A stretch of DNA of 19,567 bases from JAWLCG01 sp041687295 (GCA_041687295.1 JAWLCG010000046.1:1-19567), one strand, 5' to 3'. Shown: positions 1-6,827, counted from the stretch's first letter. The notes: generated by a model not told the origin, from the letters alone. Numbers and translations are program-made.

Positions 1-70
1 CCGGGGGCGGCGTCGGACCACCTGAATCGACCGCCTCCGCCCTCGACCGGGCGAGCGGTGCTGACGCCCC

Positions 71-114
71 GCTTGCCCGGGGCACCCCGACACGCGGTCG
101 ATCGGCAAAGGGTC
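71..114. repeat. Fragments of dispersed repeat upstream of first gene
   Basis: The 16-mer GCTTGCCCGGGGCACC at 71-86 recurs at 5236-5251, and GATCGGCAAAGGGTC (100-114) resembles GATCGACAAACGGTC near 5186-5200. Both pairs lie in non-coding sequence, so 1-189 is best read as intergenic DNA carrying repeat fragments. This argues against extending the first gene upstream of 190, although the frame stays open to the window edge. No other feature is visible in 1-189. Confidence 0.4.
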
Positions 115-189
115 TGGCCCGTCGGGCGGGCTGGCCGGGCGGGACGTAGCGGACGCACGGCGGTAGACGTGGAACGGAATGGACGTGGT

Positions 190-639
190 ATGAGCCCCTA
201 CCCTCTCGAGACGACCGTAGAGATCCTCCTGGTGGAGGACAACGATGGCGACGTGCGGCTGACGCAGGAAGCGCTCCGCGAGCGCAAGATGCTCACCCGC
301 CTGCACCGCGTCCGCGACGGGGTGGAGGCGATGGAATTCCTCCGCGGCCAGGGCCGTTTCGCCGGCGCGCCGCGGCCCGACCTGATCCTGCTGGACCTGA
401 ACCTGCCCCGCAAGGACGGGCGGGAGGTCCTCGAGGAGGTTAAGAGCGATGTGAGCTTCCGCACCATCCCGGTTGTCGTGCTGACCAGCTCACCCGCCGA
501 GGCCGACGTGCTGCGGGCCTACGACCTTCACGCCAACTGCTATGTGGTCAAGCCAGTGAACTTTGACCGCCTGATCGACGTGATACAGACGATAGAGGAG
601 TTCTGGCTGACCGTAGCGCGCCTGCCGCCGCATGGGTAA
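190..639 (+). CDS. Stand-alone response regulator, Rcp1-like receiver
   Basis: A 149-residue single-domain CheY-like receiver with no output domain. Visible receiver residues are the acidic pair E16-D17, phospho-acceptor D69 in LLDLNLP, T99 in VVLTSS and K121 in the KP motif. The long spacing before D69 and the LNLPRKDG motif resemble the Rcp1 group, small regulators that commonly partner phytochrome-like or other PAS/GAF histidine kinases (family knowledge). The ATG at 190 starts exactly where receiver homology begins. The frame is open further upstream to the window edge, but that part is low-complexity and overlaps repeat fragments, so I exclude it. The ribosome site is weak (GGA-rich, 172-183). 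The gene is followed 131 nt later by a second regulator on the same strand. Its kinase is probably just left of the window or is the hybrid kinase downstream; this is inference. Confidence 0.9.
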   Translation: MSPYPLETTVEILLVEDNDGDVRLTQEALRERKMLTRLHRVRDGVEAMEFLRGQGRFAGAPRPDLILLDLNLPRKDGREVLEEVKSDVSFRTIPVVVLTSSPAEADVLRAYDLHANCYVVKPVNFDRLIDVIQTIEEFWLTVARLPPHG

Positions 640-770
640 GTCGGCGGCAGCGCGGCCTGCAGGAGTTTCTTCGGTCGTGCGCACCGGAGGCGCCCCGCGT
701 GGTCCGGCGGCCGGGGTGAGGTACGGTCCTGGTCTTTCCGGGCCGGCGAGCTGGCCGGCGGAGCCGATGC

Positions 771-1412
771 ATGAGTGATGAGCCGATCAAGGTCCTGTTG
801 GTGGAGGACAACCCCCACATCGCGCGGCTGCTGCAGGAGTCGCTGGAGATGGTGGCCTCGGCGAGCTTCGACGTGCAGCTGGCCCAGCGGCTCGACGAGG
901 CGGTCGAGCAGATCCGCAACGGGGCCTTCGACGTGCTGCTGCTGGACCTCTCGCTGCCGGACAGCAAGGGCCTGCAGACCGTCATCCGCGCCCACGAGGC
1001 AGCGCCGCACCTGCCCATCGTGGTGCTGACGGCGACCGACGACGAGATGCTCGGCATGGAGACCGTCCGCCGGGGCGCCCAGGACTACCTCATCAAGGGC
1101 CAGGCCGATGGCCGGCTCGTCGCCCGGTCGATCCGCTACGCCGCCGAACGCAAGCGGGCCCAGGACGAGCGCGAGCGGCTCATCGGCGAGCTGACCGACG
1201 CCCTCAACACCGTCAAGAAGCTCAGCGGCCTGCTGCCCATCTGCGCCTCGTGCAAGAAGATCCGCGACGAGACGGGCTACTGGCAGCGCGTCGAGCAGTA
1301 CATCCAGGAGCACGCCGACGTGAGCTTCACGCATGGCCTGTGCCCCGAGTGCATCCATCGGCTCTACCCGGACTACGCCGAGGAAGAGCCCGAGGCCGAC
1401 AGCTCCTCCTGA
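771..1412 (+). CDS. Response regulator with C-terminal four-cysteine module
   Basis: A 213-residue protein. Residues 6-120 are a CheY-like receiver: E12-D13, phospho-acceptor D59 in LLLDLSLPD, T87, and K109 followed by G rather than the usual P. Residues 120-150 are highly charged and probably form a helical linker or coiled coil. Residues 154-200 form a compact module with Cys158-x2-Cys161 (LLPICASCKKIRD), the GYW signature and Cys191-x2-Cys194 (GLCPEC). I recognise this tail from many environmental PAS and receiver proteins. Four cysteines in two CxxC pairs suggest metal or redox binding, but its function is not established to my knowledge. There is no DNA-binding domain. The start ATG has GGAG at 760-763, seven nt upstream. 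It sits between another receiver and a hybrid kinase and is probably co-transcribed with them. Confidence 0.92.
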   Translation: MSDEPIKVLLVEDNPHIARLLQESLEMVASASFDVQLAQRLDEAVEQIRNGAFDVLLLDLSLPDSKGLQTVIRAHEAAPHLPIVVLTATDDEMLGMETVRRGAQDYLIKGQADGRLVARSIRYAAERKRAQDERERLIGELTDALNTVKKLSGLLPICASCKKIRDETGYWQRVEQYIQEHADVSFTHGLCPECIHRLYPDYAEEEPEADSSS

Positions 1413-1498
1413 GCCGATCTCTCGCCTGCACCCTTGGGCCCAGGCGTTGACCATAGCCGTAGCCGCGCCCACTGCCTTCGGGCCGGCGGAGACTCGAT

Positions 1499-3583
1499 GT
1501 GAACGACACCGTGATGCCGATCCACATTCTGTTGGTGGAAGACAACCCCGGCGACGCTCGGCTGTTGCACGAGACCCTGCGCGAGGCCGGCGACGAGTCC
1601 TTCGACATGTACCACGCCGAGACCCTCGCCGAGGCGATCGATCAGCTCGGCGGGCCGGTGTGCTGCGAGGTGGTCCTGCTGGACCTTTCACTGCCCGACT
1701 GTCAGGGCCTCGAGACCATCCGCCGCGTCGAGGCCGCCGCCCCGGCTGTGCCCATCGTCGTGCTGACCGGCCATGCCGACGAGTCGCTGGGGCTGGAGGC
1801 CCTGCGGATCGGCGCCCAGGACTACCTCGTCAAGGGCCAGACCGACGGCCGACTGCTCGTGCGGGCGATCCGCTACGCCCTGGAACGCAAGCGGGTGCAG
1901 GAGGCCCTGGCTCAGGAGCACGCCCGCGTGACCCTCGAGCGGACGCGCCTGCAGGCGATCCTGGACATCCTGCCGGTCGGCGTGTTCATCGCCGACGAGA
2001 AGGGGCGGATCCTCCACACCAACCCGGCCGCCCAGACCATCTGGGGCGGCCAGGCCCCGCTGACGGGCGCCCCCAAGGACTACGCCCGCGACTACCAGGC
2101 CTGGTGGCCCGACACGGGCCGGCGCGTCGAGGCCGCCGAGTGTGGCCTGGCCCGGGCGCTGGCGACCGGGGAAATCTGCTCGGCCGAGGAAATGGAGATC
2201 GAGACCCGCGACGGCCAGCGCAAGACCATCCTCAGCTACGCCGTGCCCTTCCGCAACGCCGAGGGCCACATCCTCGGCGCCGCCGCCGTCAACGTCGACA
2301 TCACCCAGCGCAAGCAGAACCTCCGCGAGCTGCGGGCCCTGAACGAGACCCTCGAGCAGCGCGTCGCCGAACGCACCGCCGTCGCCGAGCGCCGCGCCAG
2401 CCAGCTGCGCGCCCTGGCGTCGGAGCTGACCCAGGCCGAGCACCGCGAGCGCCGCCGCCTGGCCCAGCTGCTGCACGACCACCTCCAGCAGATGCTGGTG
2501 GCCGGACGGATGAGCGTGGGCGCCCTGCGCCGCCGGCTCGACGACGCCGACGCCGACCGCGCCCTGGCCGGCCTGGACGAGCTGCTCGACCAGTCGATCG
2601 AGGCCTCGCGCTCGATGAGCATGGAGCTCAGCCCGCCGATCCTCTACGACGCCGGCCTGGGGGCGGCCCTGGAGTGGCTCGGGCGGCACATGCAGGACAA
2701 GCACCACCTCGCCGTCGACGTGGAGGTCGACCCGGCCGCCGACCCAGCCGACGAGGACATCGCCGTGCTGCTGTTCCAGGCCGCCCGCGAGCTGCTGTTC
2801 AACGTCGTCAAGCACGCCGGCGTCCAGCAGGCGTCGGTGCACCTGAGCCTCGCCGACGCCGAGCAACTGCGGCTGGAAGTGAGCGACCGCGGCGTGGGCT
2901 TCGACCCGGCCGACCTGCTGCACTCCGGCGAGGCCGGCTCCACGGGCTTCGGCCTGTTCAGCGTCCGCGAGCGGCTCGAGCTGCTCGGCGGGCACCTCAC
3001 CGTCGACAGCAGCCCCGGCCAGGGCACGCGGATGCTCATGGCGGCGCCGCTTCGGCCCGCGCCCACACTGCCCCAGCCCCCCCTGCCGATGGTCCCGCCC
3101 CACGTCCCCGCCGCCGCCGGCGAACGCCCCGCGCCCCGGACGGCGTCGCAGGCCCTGCGCGTCCTGCTGGCCGACGACCACAAGATCCTCCGCGAGGGCA
3201 TCGCCGGCCTGCTGGCCGACCAGCTCGACATCGAGGTCGTCGCCGAGGCCTCCGACGGGCAGATGGCCGTCGACCTCGCCCGCCAGCTGCGCCCCGACGT
3301 GGTGATCATGGACGTCAGCATGCCCCACCTGACCGGCGTCGAGGCCACCCGCATCGTCACCGACGAGATGCCCGCCACCCGCGTCATCGGCCTGAGCATG
3401 CACGAGGAGGCCGACATGGCCACCGCCATGCGCAACGCCGGGGCCGTCGCCTACCTGTCCAAGGGCGGCCCGATCGACTGGCTCATCGCCGCCATCCGCG
3501 GCTTCTGCCTCCTGCCCCAGCCCCCCAGCCAGGCCACGCCCGCCCGAGGCCAAACCACCAACCCCACCAGCCAGACGAATTGA
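1499..3583 (+). CDS. Hybrid sensor kinase: REC-PAS-HisKA_3-HATPase-REC
   Basis: A 694-residue multidomain protein without membrane segments, so probably cytoplasmic. The order is: receiver, residues 7-120 (D15, phospho-acceptor D62, T90, K112-G113); charged helical linker, about 122-150; PAS-like sensor, about 150-275; coiled coil, about 276-320 (LNETLEQRVAERTA); HisKA_3 dimerisation domain with phospho-acceptor H326 in LLHDHLQQ; HATPase with N435 in the N box, DRGVGF at 463-468 and GFGL at 483-486; proline-rich linker, about 515-545; and a second receiver of the NarL type (D559-D560, phospho-acceptor D605, K655-G656). The HTH expected after a NarL-type receiver is missing; only a Pro/Gln/Thr tail follows. 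The GTG start has GGAG at 1488-1491, seven nt upstream; ATG 1514 is the alternative. It is probably the kinase for the two receivers upstream. Confidence 0.93.
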   Translation: MNDTVMPIHILLVEDNPGDARLLHETLREAGDESFDMYHAETLAEAIDQLGGPVCCEVVLLDLSLPDCQGLETIRRVEAAAPAVPIVVLTGHADESLGLEALRIGAQDYLVKGQTDGRLLVRAIRYALERKRVQEALAQEHARVTLERTRLQAILDILPVGVFIADEKGRILHTNPAAQTIWGGQAPLTGAPKDYARDYQAWWPDTGRRVEAAECGLARALATGEICSAEEMEIETRDGQRKTILSYAVPFRNAEGHILGAAAVNVDITQRKQNLRELRALNETLEQRVAERTAVAERRASQLRALASELTQAEHRERRRLAQLLHDHLQQMLVAGRMSVGALRRRLDDADADRALAGLDELLDQSIEASRSMSMELSPPILYDAGLGAALEWLGRHMQDKHHLAVDVEVDPAADPADEDIAVLLFQAARELLFNVVKHAGVQQASVHLSLADAEQLRLEVSDRGVGFDPADLLHSGEAGSTGFGLFSVRERLELLGGHLTVDSSPGQGTRMLMAAPLRPAPTLPQPPLPMVPPHVPAAAGERPAPRTASQALRVLLADDHKILREGIAGLLADQLDIEVVAEASDGQMAVDLARQLRPDVVIMDVSMPHLTGVEATRIVTDEMPATRVIGLSMHEEADMATAMRNAGAVAYLSKGGPIDWLIAAIRGFCLLPQPPSQATPARGQTTNPTSQTN

Positions 3584-3610
3584 CCCCGCCTGATGGGCGG
3601 CAGGCGCCTT

Positions 3611-3685
3611 TGGAGTGCGGCGAGTCATCGCCGCTTTGGCTCGATGGCGACCCAAGCCAAAGCGGCGTCAAGCCGCCGCACTCCA
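3611..3685. repeat. Paired inverted repeat, family A
   Basis: Two 31-nt arms face each other across a 13-nt loop. The left arm at 3611-3641 starts TGGAGTGCGGCG and ends GCCGCTTTGGCT. The right arm at 3655-3685 is its reverse complement except for the central 7 nt. Each arm is itself a small palindrome (GCGGCG...CGCCGC). The element lies 27 nt after the hybrid-kinase stop and could also act as a transcription terminator, though no T-tract follows. Other copies are at 8774, 9061 and 9461. Confidence 0.85.
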
Positions 3686-3795
3686 TATTGCGCTGGGGCC
3701 CTGAGCCGTCCATGGGTTGGTGCGACTGACGATCTGACGTTCGCTGGCGCCCCGTATCACTGGCGACGGCCGGCGTGGGGCGGTAGGATGTTCCG

Positions 3796-5073
3796 ATGCA
3801 CACACCACGACATTCGGCTACGGACATACTGGTCGTCGGGGCGGGGCCGGCGGGGCTGATGGCGGCCCTGGCGGCGGCGCGGGCCGGGCGGCGCGTCGAG
3901 GTGCTCGAGCAGCTCGATCGGCCCGGGCTCAAGCTGCTGGCCACCGGCGGCGGGCGATGCAACCTCACCTGCGCCGAGGCGGCCGAGGCCCTCATGGCCC
4001 GCTTCGGCCGACAGGGGCGGTTCATGGCGCCGGCGCTGGCCCTTCTGGACCCGCAGCGCCTGCGCGAACGGCTGGCCGAGCTGGGCGTGCCCACCGTCGT
4101 CGACGAGCACAACCGCGTCTACCCCGCCAGCCAGGCCGCCGGCACGGTGCTCTCGGCCCTGCTGGACGCGGGGCGCGACCAGGGCGTGCAGCTGCGGACG
4201 GGCGTGGCCGTCGAGGGGCTCTGGATCGAGGCTTCGCGCCTCCGCGGCCTGCAGACGCGCACGGGCCGACTCGAGGCCCCGCGGGTTGTCCTGGCCACCG
4301 GCGGGCAAAGCTACCCAGAGCTGGGCGGCACGGGCGGGGGCTATTCGCTGGCCGAGCAGGCGGGCCATACCCTCGTGCCGCCCACGCCGGCGCTGGTGGG
4401 GCTGGTGACCGTCGAGAGCTGGCCCGCGCGGTGCGCCGGCGTCAGCCTGCAGGGCGTGCGGGTGTGGATCGATCGGCGGGGCCAGGCCAAGGCGGGCCTC
4501 GTCGGCGACGTGCTGTTCACCCATCGCGGCCTGTCGGGCCCGGCCATCCTGGACCTCTCGGGCGACGTGGCCGGCCTGCTGGCACGCGGGGGCCCGGTGC
4601 CCCTGCGGCTGGACCTGACGGAGCCCGACCGCGGCGAGCCGGCCAACCTGCCCAGCCCCCAGCGCTGGCAGCAGCGCCTGGCCCGCTGGCGGCAGCGCCA
4701 GGGCACCTCGTCCCTGCGCAACCTCCTGGCCCGCCACCTGCCCCGGGCCCTGGCCCACCTGCTGTGCGAGCTGGCCGGGCTCGATGCCCAGACCCGCGCC
4801 GCCGAGCTGCCCGCCGACGCCCGCGACGCACTGGTCGGCCTGCTGACGGCCCTGCCGTTGACCGTCTCAGCCACCGAGGGCTTTGGCCGGGCCATGGTCA
4901 CCCGCGGTGGCGTCAGCCTGCGCGACGTCGACCCCCACACCCTCCAGAGCCGCCGGCTGGCCGGGCTCTCTCTCGCCGGCGAGCTGCTCGACCTCGACGG
5001 GCCCAGCGGCGGCTACAACCTCCACTGGGCCTTCGCCAGCGGCTCGCTCGCCGGCCAGGCCGCCGCCGGTTAG
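3796..5073 (+). CDS. NAD(P)/FAD-dependent oxidoreductase, HI0933/BaiN family
   Basis: A 425-residue flavoprotein. The N-terminal Rossmann motif GAGPAGL (15-21) binds the FAD ADP moiety. The family signature LLATGGGRCNLT lies at 47-58. Further conserved blocks are VVLATGGQSYP (about 165-175), GDVLFTHRGLSGPAI, and the C-terminal run ATEGFGRAMVTRGGV to GGYNLHWAFASG (405-416), which closes the FAD site. Length is close to the usual 390-420 residues. The family (HI0933, YhiN, BaiN) is a group of predicted flavin oxidoreductases. BaiN has been implicated in bile-acid dehydroxylation in clostridia, but the physiological substrate of most members is unknown, so I name no reaction. The start is supported by AGGA at 3785-3788, seven nt before the ATG. 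It is separated from the kinase by repeat family A and from the downstream lipoprotein by a long repeat-bearing gap, so it is probably a single-gene unit. Confidence 0.93.
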   Translation: MHTPRHSATDILVVGAGPAGLMAALAAARAGRRVEVLEQLDRPGLKLLATGGGRCNLTCAEAAEALMARFGRQGRFMAPALALLDPQRLRERLAELGVPTVVDEHNRVYPASQAAGTVLSALLDAGRDQGVQLRTGVAVEGLWIEASRLRGLQTRTGRLEAPRVVLATGGQSYPELGGTGGGYSLAEQAGHTLVPPTPALVGLVTVESWPARCAGVSLQGVRVWIDRRGQAKAGLVGDVLFTHRGLSGPAILDLSGDVAGLLARGGPVPLRLDLTEPDRGEPANLPSPQRWQQRLARWRQRQGTSSLRNLLARHLPRALAHLLCELAGLDAQTRAAELPADARDALVGLLTALPLTVSATEGFGRAMVTRGGVSLRDVDPHTLQSRRLAGLSLAGELLDLDGPSGGYNLHWAFASGSLAGQAAAG

Positions 5074-5110
5074 CCCCTCTGCCGATCGCGGGTCCGCAGG
5101 CTGGGCTCGG

Positions 5111-5187
5111 CCCAAGCCCACGGAATGCCTTCCGTGGGCATCGGGGCGGGCCGTTCCTGTCGCGGCACAACGCAGCCACACGTCCGA
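5111..5187. repeat. Dispersed repeat, family B
   Basis: The core is a hairpin, GCCCACGGAATG...TTCCGTGGGC (about 5116-5139), followed by a less conserved tail ending ACGTCCGA. The first 39 nt (5111-5149) match the reverse complement of 9559-9597 with a single difference, and the tail similarity extends to about 9517. A shorter copy is at 15581-15612 and a diverged one at 18126-18174. Confidence 0.8.
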
Positions 5188-5321
5188 TCGACAAACGGTC
5201 CAACGGTTCTTCTACCCCCGCCGGGCGAGCCCGCGGCTTGCCCGGGGCACCCAGAGCCGCTCGCCCGCTCGGCCTCGGGGGCCCTGTCCAAGCCGCCCCC
5301 CCCACCGATTGGCCCGGGGGG

Positions 5322-5352
5322 TTGCCGACGCCCCCTCCCGGGTGCCTATAAT
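5322..5352 (+). promoter_or_regulatory. Putative sigma-70-type promoter of the small lipoprotein
   Basis: A perfect TATAAT at 5347-5352 stands out in very GC-rich DNA. The best -35 candidate is TTGCCG at 5322-5327 (4 of 6 matches), with a long 19-nt spacer. Transcription would begin near 5359, giving a leader of about 157 nt before the ATG at 5516. Confidence 0.55.
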
Positions 5353-5515
5353 GCCTGTAACGATCGGCCACTGGCATCGGCGGATCGCCGTGGGCCGACA
5401 CCGCGCCGGCCCTGGAGGTGGAGATTTCGGTCTCCGCACAAGTCGCGCCGGGGGCAAGGGCCCCATCGGCCACCAGGCACGCCGTGCTGGCACGGCAATC
5501 GAAAGGGGAGAGTCT

Positions 5516-5656
5516 ATGAGTACGTTCTGGCGCACACTGACGTCGCTGCTGTTCGTCCTGATGCTGACCGTGGGGTCCACCGCACTGCTGAGCGGCTGTG
5601 AGGAGGAGTCCGAGGTCGAGACCCCGGTCGGCGATGTCGAGATCGAGGAGGACTAG
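5516..5656 (+). CDS. Very small lipoprotein with acidic tail
   Basis: A 46-residue peptide. Residues 1-27 form a signal peptide with R6 and a hydrophobic stretch (8-25), then the lipobox L25-S26-G27-C28. C28 would be lipidated and become the first mature residue. The 19-residue mature part is strongly acidic (EEESEVETPVGDVEIEED) with no recognisable domain. The start is well supported: a GGGGAG ribosome site at 5505-5510 lies five nt before the ATG, and a TATAAT promoter lies about 165 nt upstream. I do not recognise the family. Membrane-anchored acidic peptides of this size could be structural or sit beside a larger complex, but nothing in the neighbourhood assigns a role. The next gene is convergent. 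Confidence 0.8.
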   Translation: MSTFWRTLTSLLFVLMLTVGSTALLSGCEEESEVETPVGDVEIEED

Positions 5657-5700
5657 ACCGTCTGCCCATCGGATGTGCGGGCTGGGGGGCACCCGAGAAG

Positions 5701-5734
5701 GTGGGGCTTCGCTTCGCTGCGCCCCAGCCTACGG
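5701..5734. repeat. Dispersed hairpin repeat, family D; possible terminator
   Basis: GGGGC (5703-5707) and GCCCC (5720-5724) bracket a CTTCGCTTCGCTGC-type loop, followed by AGCCTACGG. A related copy is at 15808-15840. It lies between two convergent genes (stops at 5656 and 5915) and could serve as a bidirectional terminator, although it has no T-tract. Confidence 0.5.
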
Positions 5735-5753
5735 CGCAGGCCGTCTTCGTAGC

Positions 5754-5824
5754 CCGTAGGGCGGGCATTGCCCGCCGTCGGTGGCGTCATACTCCGCCCC
5801 GGCGGGCAGTGCCCGCCCTACGGG
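5754..5824. repeat. Paired inverted repeat, family C
   Basis: The left arm CCGTAGGGCGGGCATTGCCC (from 5754, to about 5777) and the right arm CGGGCAGTGCCCGCCCTACG (ending near 5824) are reverse complements apart from one or two positions, with a 22-nt loop. Each arm is itself palindromic (GGCGGGC..TGCCCGCC). The same core occurs twice in tandem at 9240-9328. This type of repeat is common in planctomycete and some other environmental genomes (recollection, not checked). Confidence 0.75.
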
Positions 5825-5914
5825 CAGCGCCGCCCGGCCCGGGTCGCGGAGACGGATCGGGCCGGGCGGGGCGCTCTTCGGTTCCGCGCGCGGTGTCCGC
5901 AGGCTACACGCGGG

Positions 5915-6196
5915 TCACTTGACCGAGAAGGTCGTGCAGTCGGCCATGTCCTCGACCATGTCCACGGTGATGCCCTGGGCGTGGCACTCGAGGTCCTCGT
6001 TGTAGCGGCACTGGCTGACCTTGCAGGCCCCGACGCCGGCCTGGGCGTTCATGTCGCCGCCCTTGGTGCTCCGCGACGTGAAGGTGTCGCACTTGGGAGT
6101 GTCGTCGCCGACGGTAATGGCCCAGGCGTGGCACTGGCGTTCGCGGTTGTAGGCACATTGCGTAACGCCGCACATCTCGACTTTCGGCATGTCCAT
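5915..6196 (-). CDS. Tandem DUF1540-like cysteine protein
   Basis: A 93-residue protein made of two copies of one module. Copy one has Cys9, Cys14, Cys22 and Cys36; copy two has Cys58, Cys63, Cys71 and Cys87. Each follows the pattern C-x4-C-x-YN-x4-C-xA-x2-IxV...C-xTF, which matches the DUF1540 family (four conserved cysteines, predicted metal-binding, function unknown). The repeats are joined by a Ser/Gly-rich linker (40-56). There is no signal peptide, so it is probably cytosolic. The start at 6196 has AAGGGGG at 6203-6209, six nt upstream; the next ATG, two codons in, is less likely. A TATAAT promoter lies about 55 nt upstream (6251-6277), so it is probably a single-gene transcript. It could store or sense a metal or respond to oxidants; this is inference. 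Confidence 0.88.
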   Translation of the reverse strand: MDMPKVEMCGVTQCAYNRERQCHAWAITVGDDTPKCDTFTSRSTKGGDMNAQAGVGACKVSQCRYNEDLECHAQGITVDMVEDMADCTTFSVK

Positions 6197-6243
6197 GTGG
6201 GTCCCCCTTGGGAGTCAGAAAAGGGAAATTCCGGGTCCGTCCG

Positions 6244-6277
6244 ATAATGCATTATAGCGCCCAGCCGCCCAGGGCAA
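6244..6277 (-). promoter_or_regulatory. Promoter with palindromic -10 region for the DUF1540-like gene
   Basis: On the - strand, TATAAT lies at 6256-6251 and TTGCCC at 6277-6272, with a short 15-nt spacer. The -10 overlaps the perfect 12-nt palindrome ATAATGCATTAT (6244-6255), which would surround the transcription start and could be an operator. The leader to the ATG at 6196 would be about 50 nt. Confidence 0.5.
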
Positions 6278-6293
6278 CCCCCCGCAGCCGGCG

Positions 6294-6677
6294 TTACGCC
6301 TCAATATCGAGCATCAGCGGGGGCGGATTGGAGCGTTCGTTGCGGGGGTCGGCCAGCAGCGCCGCCGAGCGGGCGCGGGTGTCGGACTCGCTGAGGTCTT
6401 CGGACGCCGGCGGGGTGGGTTCGTCGGTGGAGGGCTCGGGGGGCTTTTTGGGGCGCTTTCGGCCCTTGGGGTCTTGCCGGTCGTCGGGGTCGACGCGGAG
6501 GCCCTGGGCCTCGGCCATGTCCTCGACGGACTCTCGGCTGGCGGCCCGTTTGCGGTCGGCCTGCTGGGCCTGGCGGGCGTCGCTGTCGTGGGCGGCGTCG
6601 GCCTCGCGGGCCCGCTGCGACTGCGTCAGGTTCGCCTGCGTGATGCTCGTCAGGGCATTGGGGGGAATGGTCGACAT
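6294..6677 (-). CDS. Hypothetical charged, probably disordered protein
   Basis: A 127-residue protein with no recognised domain. It begins MSTIPPNALTSITQANLTQS, followed by a charged, Ala-rich helical stretch (about 20-55), a linker with DPDDRQDPKGRKRPKKPPEP (about 60-80) and a Pro/Ser/Glu-rich tail ending PPPLMLDIEA. Composition is low-complexity, with no cysteines, signal peptide or membrane segment. I chose the ATG at 6677 because GGAAGG lies five nt upstream and the upstream extension (to 6806) looks like random high-GC translation. I have an impression of similar short planctomycete proteins with an MSTIPPN-like N-terminus, but cannot confirm it. The DUF1540-like gene downstream has its own promoter, so this gene need not be co-transcribed with it. 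It may be an adaptor or scaffold; no function can be assigned. Confidence 0.6.
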   Translation of the reverse strand: MSTIPPNALTSITQANLTQSQRAREADAAHDSDARQAQQADRKRAASRESVEDMAEAQGLRVDPDDRQDPKGRKRPKKPPEPSTDEPTPPASEDLSESDTRARSAALLADPRNERSNPPPLMLDIEA

Positions 6678-6827
6678 GCCCGCCTTCCGCTGCTGCCACG
6701 CCAGAGGCCGCGCCGCCCGTCGGGCACCGTCAGCCCCTGCGCCTGTCGCCTTTATCGGCTCGGCCTGGGCGAAGGCTTGACTAAGCCCCACACCGCGCCG
6801 CCCCACCCTCCTGGACTGACCGGTCCA

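Larger units (their letters stand above)
5074..5515. other. Intergenic region: repeats, promoter and structured leader
   Basis: No credible coding sequence. From left to right it holds repeat family B (5111-5187), sequence resembling 47-114 (5186-5253), a sigma-70-like promoter (5322-5352) and about 157 nt of putative leader before the lipoprotein gene. The leader contains two small perfect stems: GGAGA/TCTCC at 5420-5424 and 5431-5435, and GCCGTGC/GCACGGC at 5481-5487 and 5490-5496. Confidence 0.6.

Noticed and set aside
58..189. N-terminal extension of the first response regulator
   Set aside because: The added 44 residues are Arg/Gly/Pro-rich and overlap repeat fragments; receiver homology begins right after ATG 190.
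1333..3729. A 798-residue open frame overlapping the hybrid kinase in another frame, and a 655-residue frame antisense to it
   Set aside because: Both are Arg/Pro- or Gly/Ala-rich shadows of the kinase, with no domain signal.
6240..6247. TCCGATAA resembling a sigma-28 -10 element on the + strand
   Set aside because: No TAAA-like -35 lies at the right distance and no + strand gene follows; it overlaps the palindrome of the DUF1540-like promoter.
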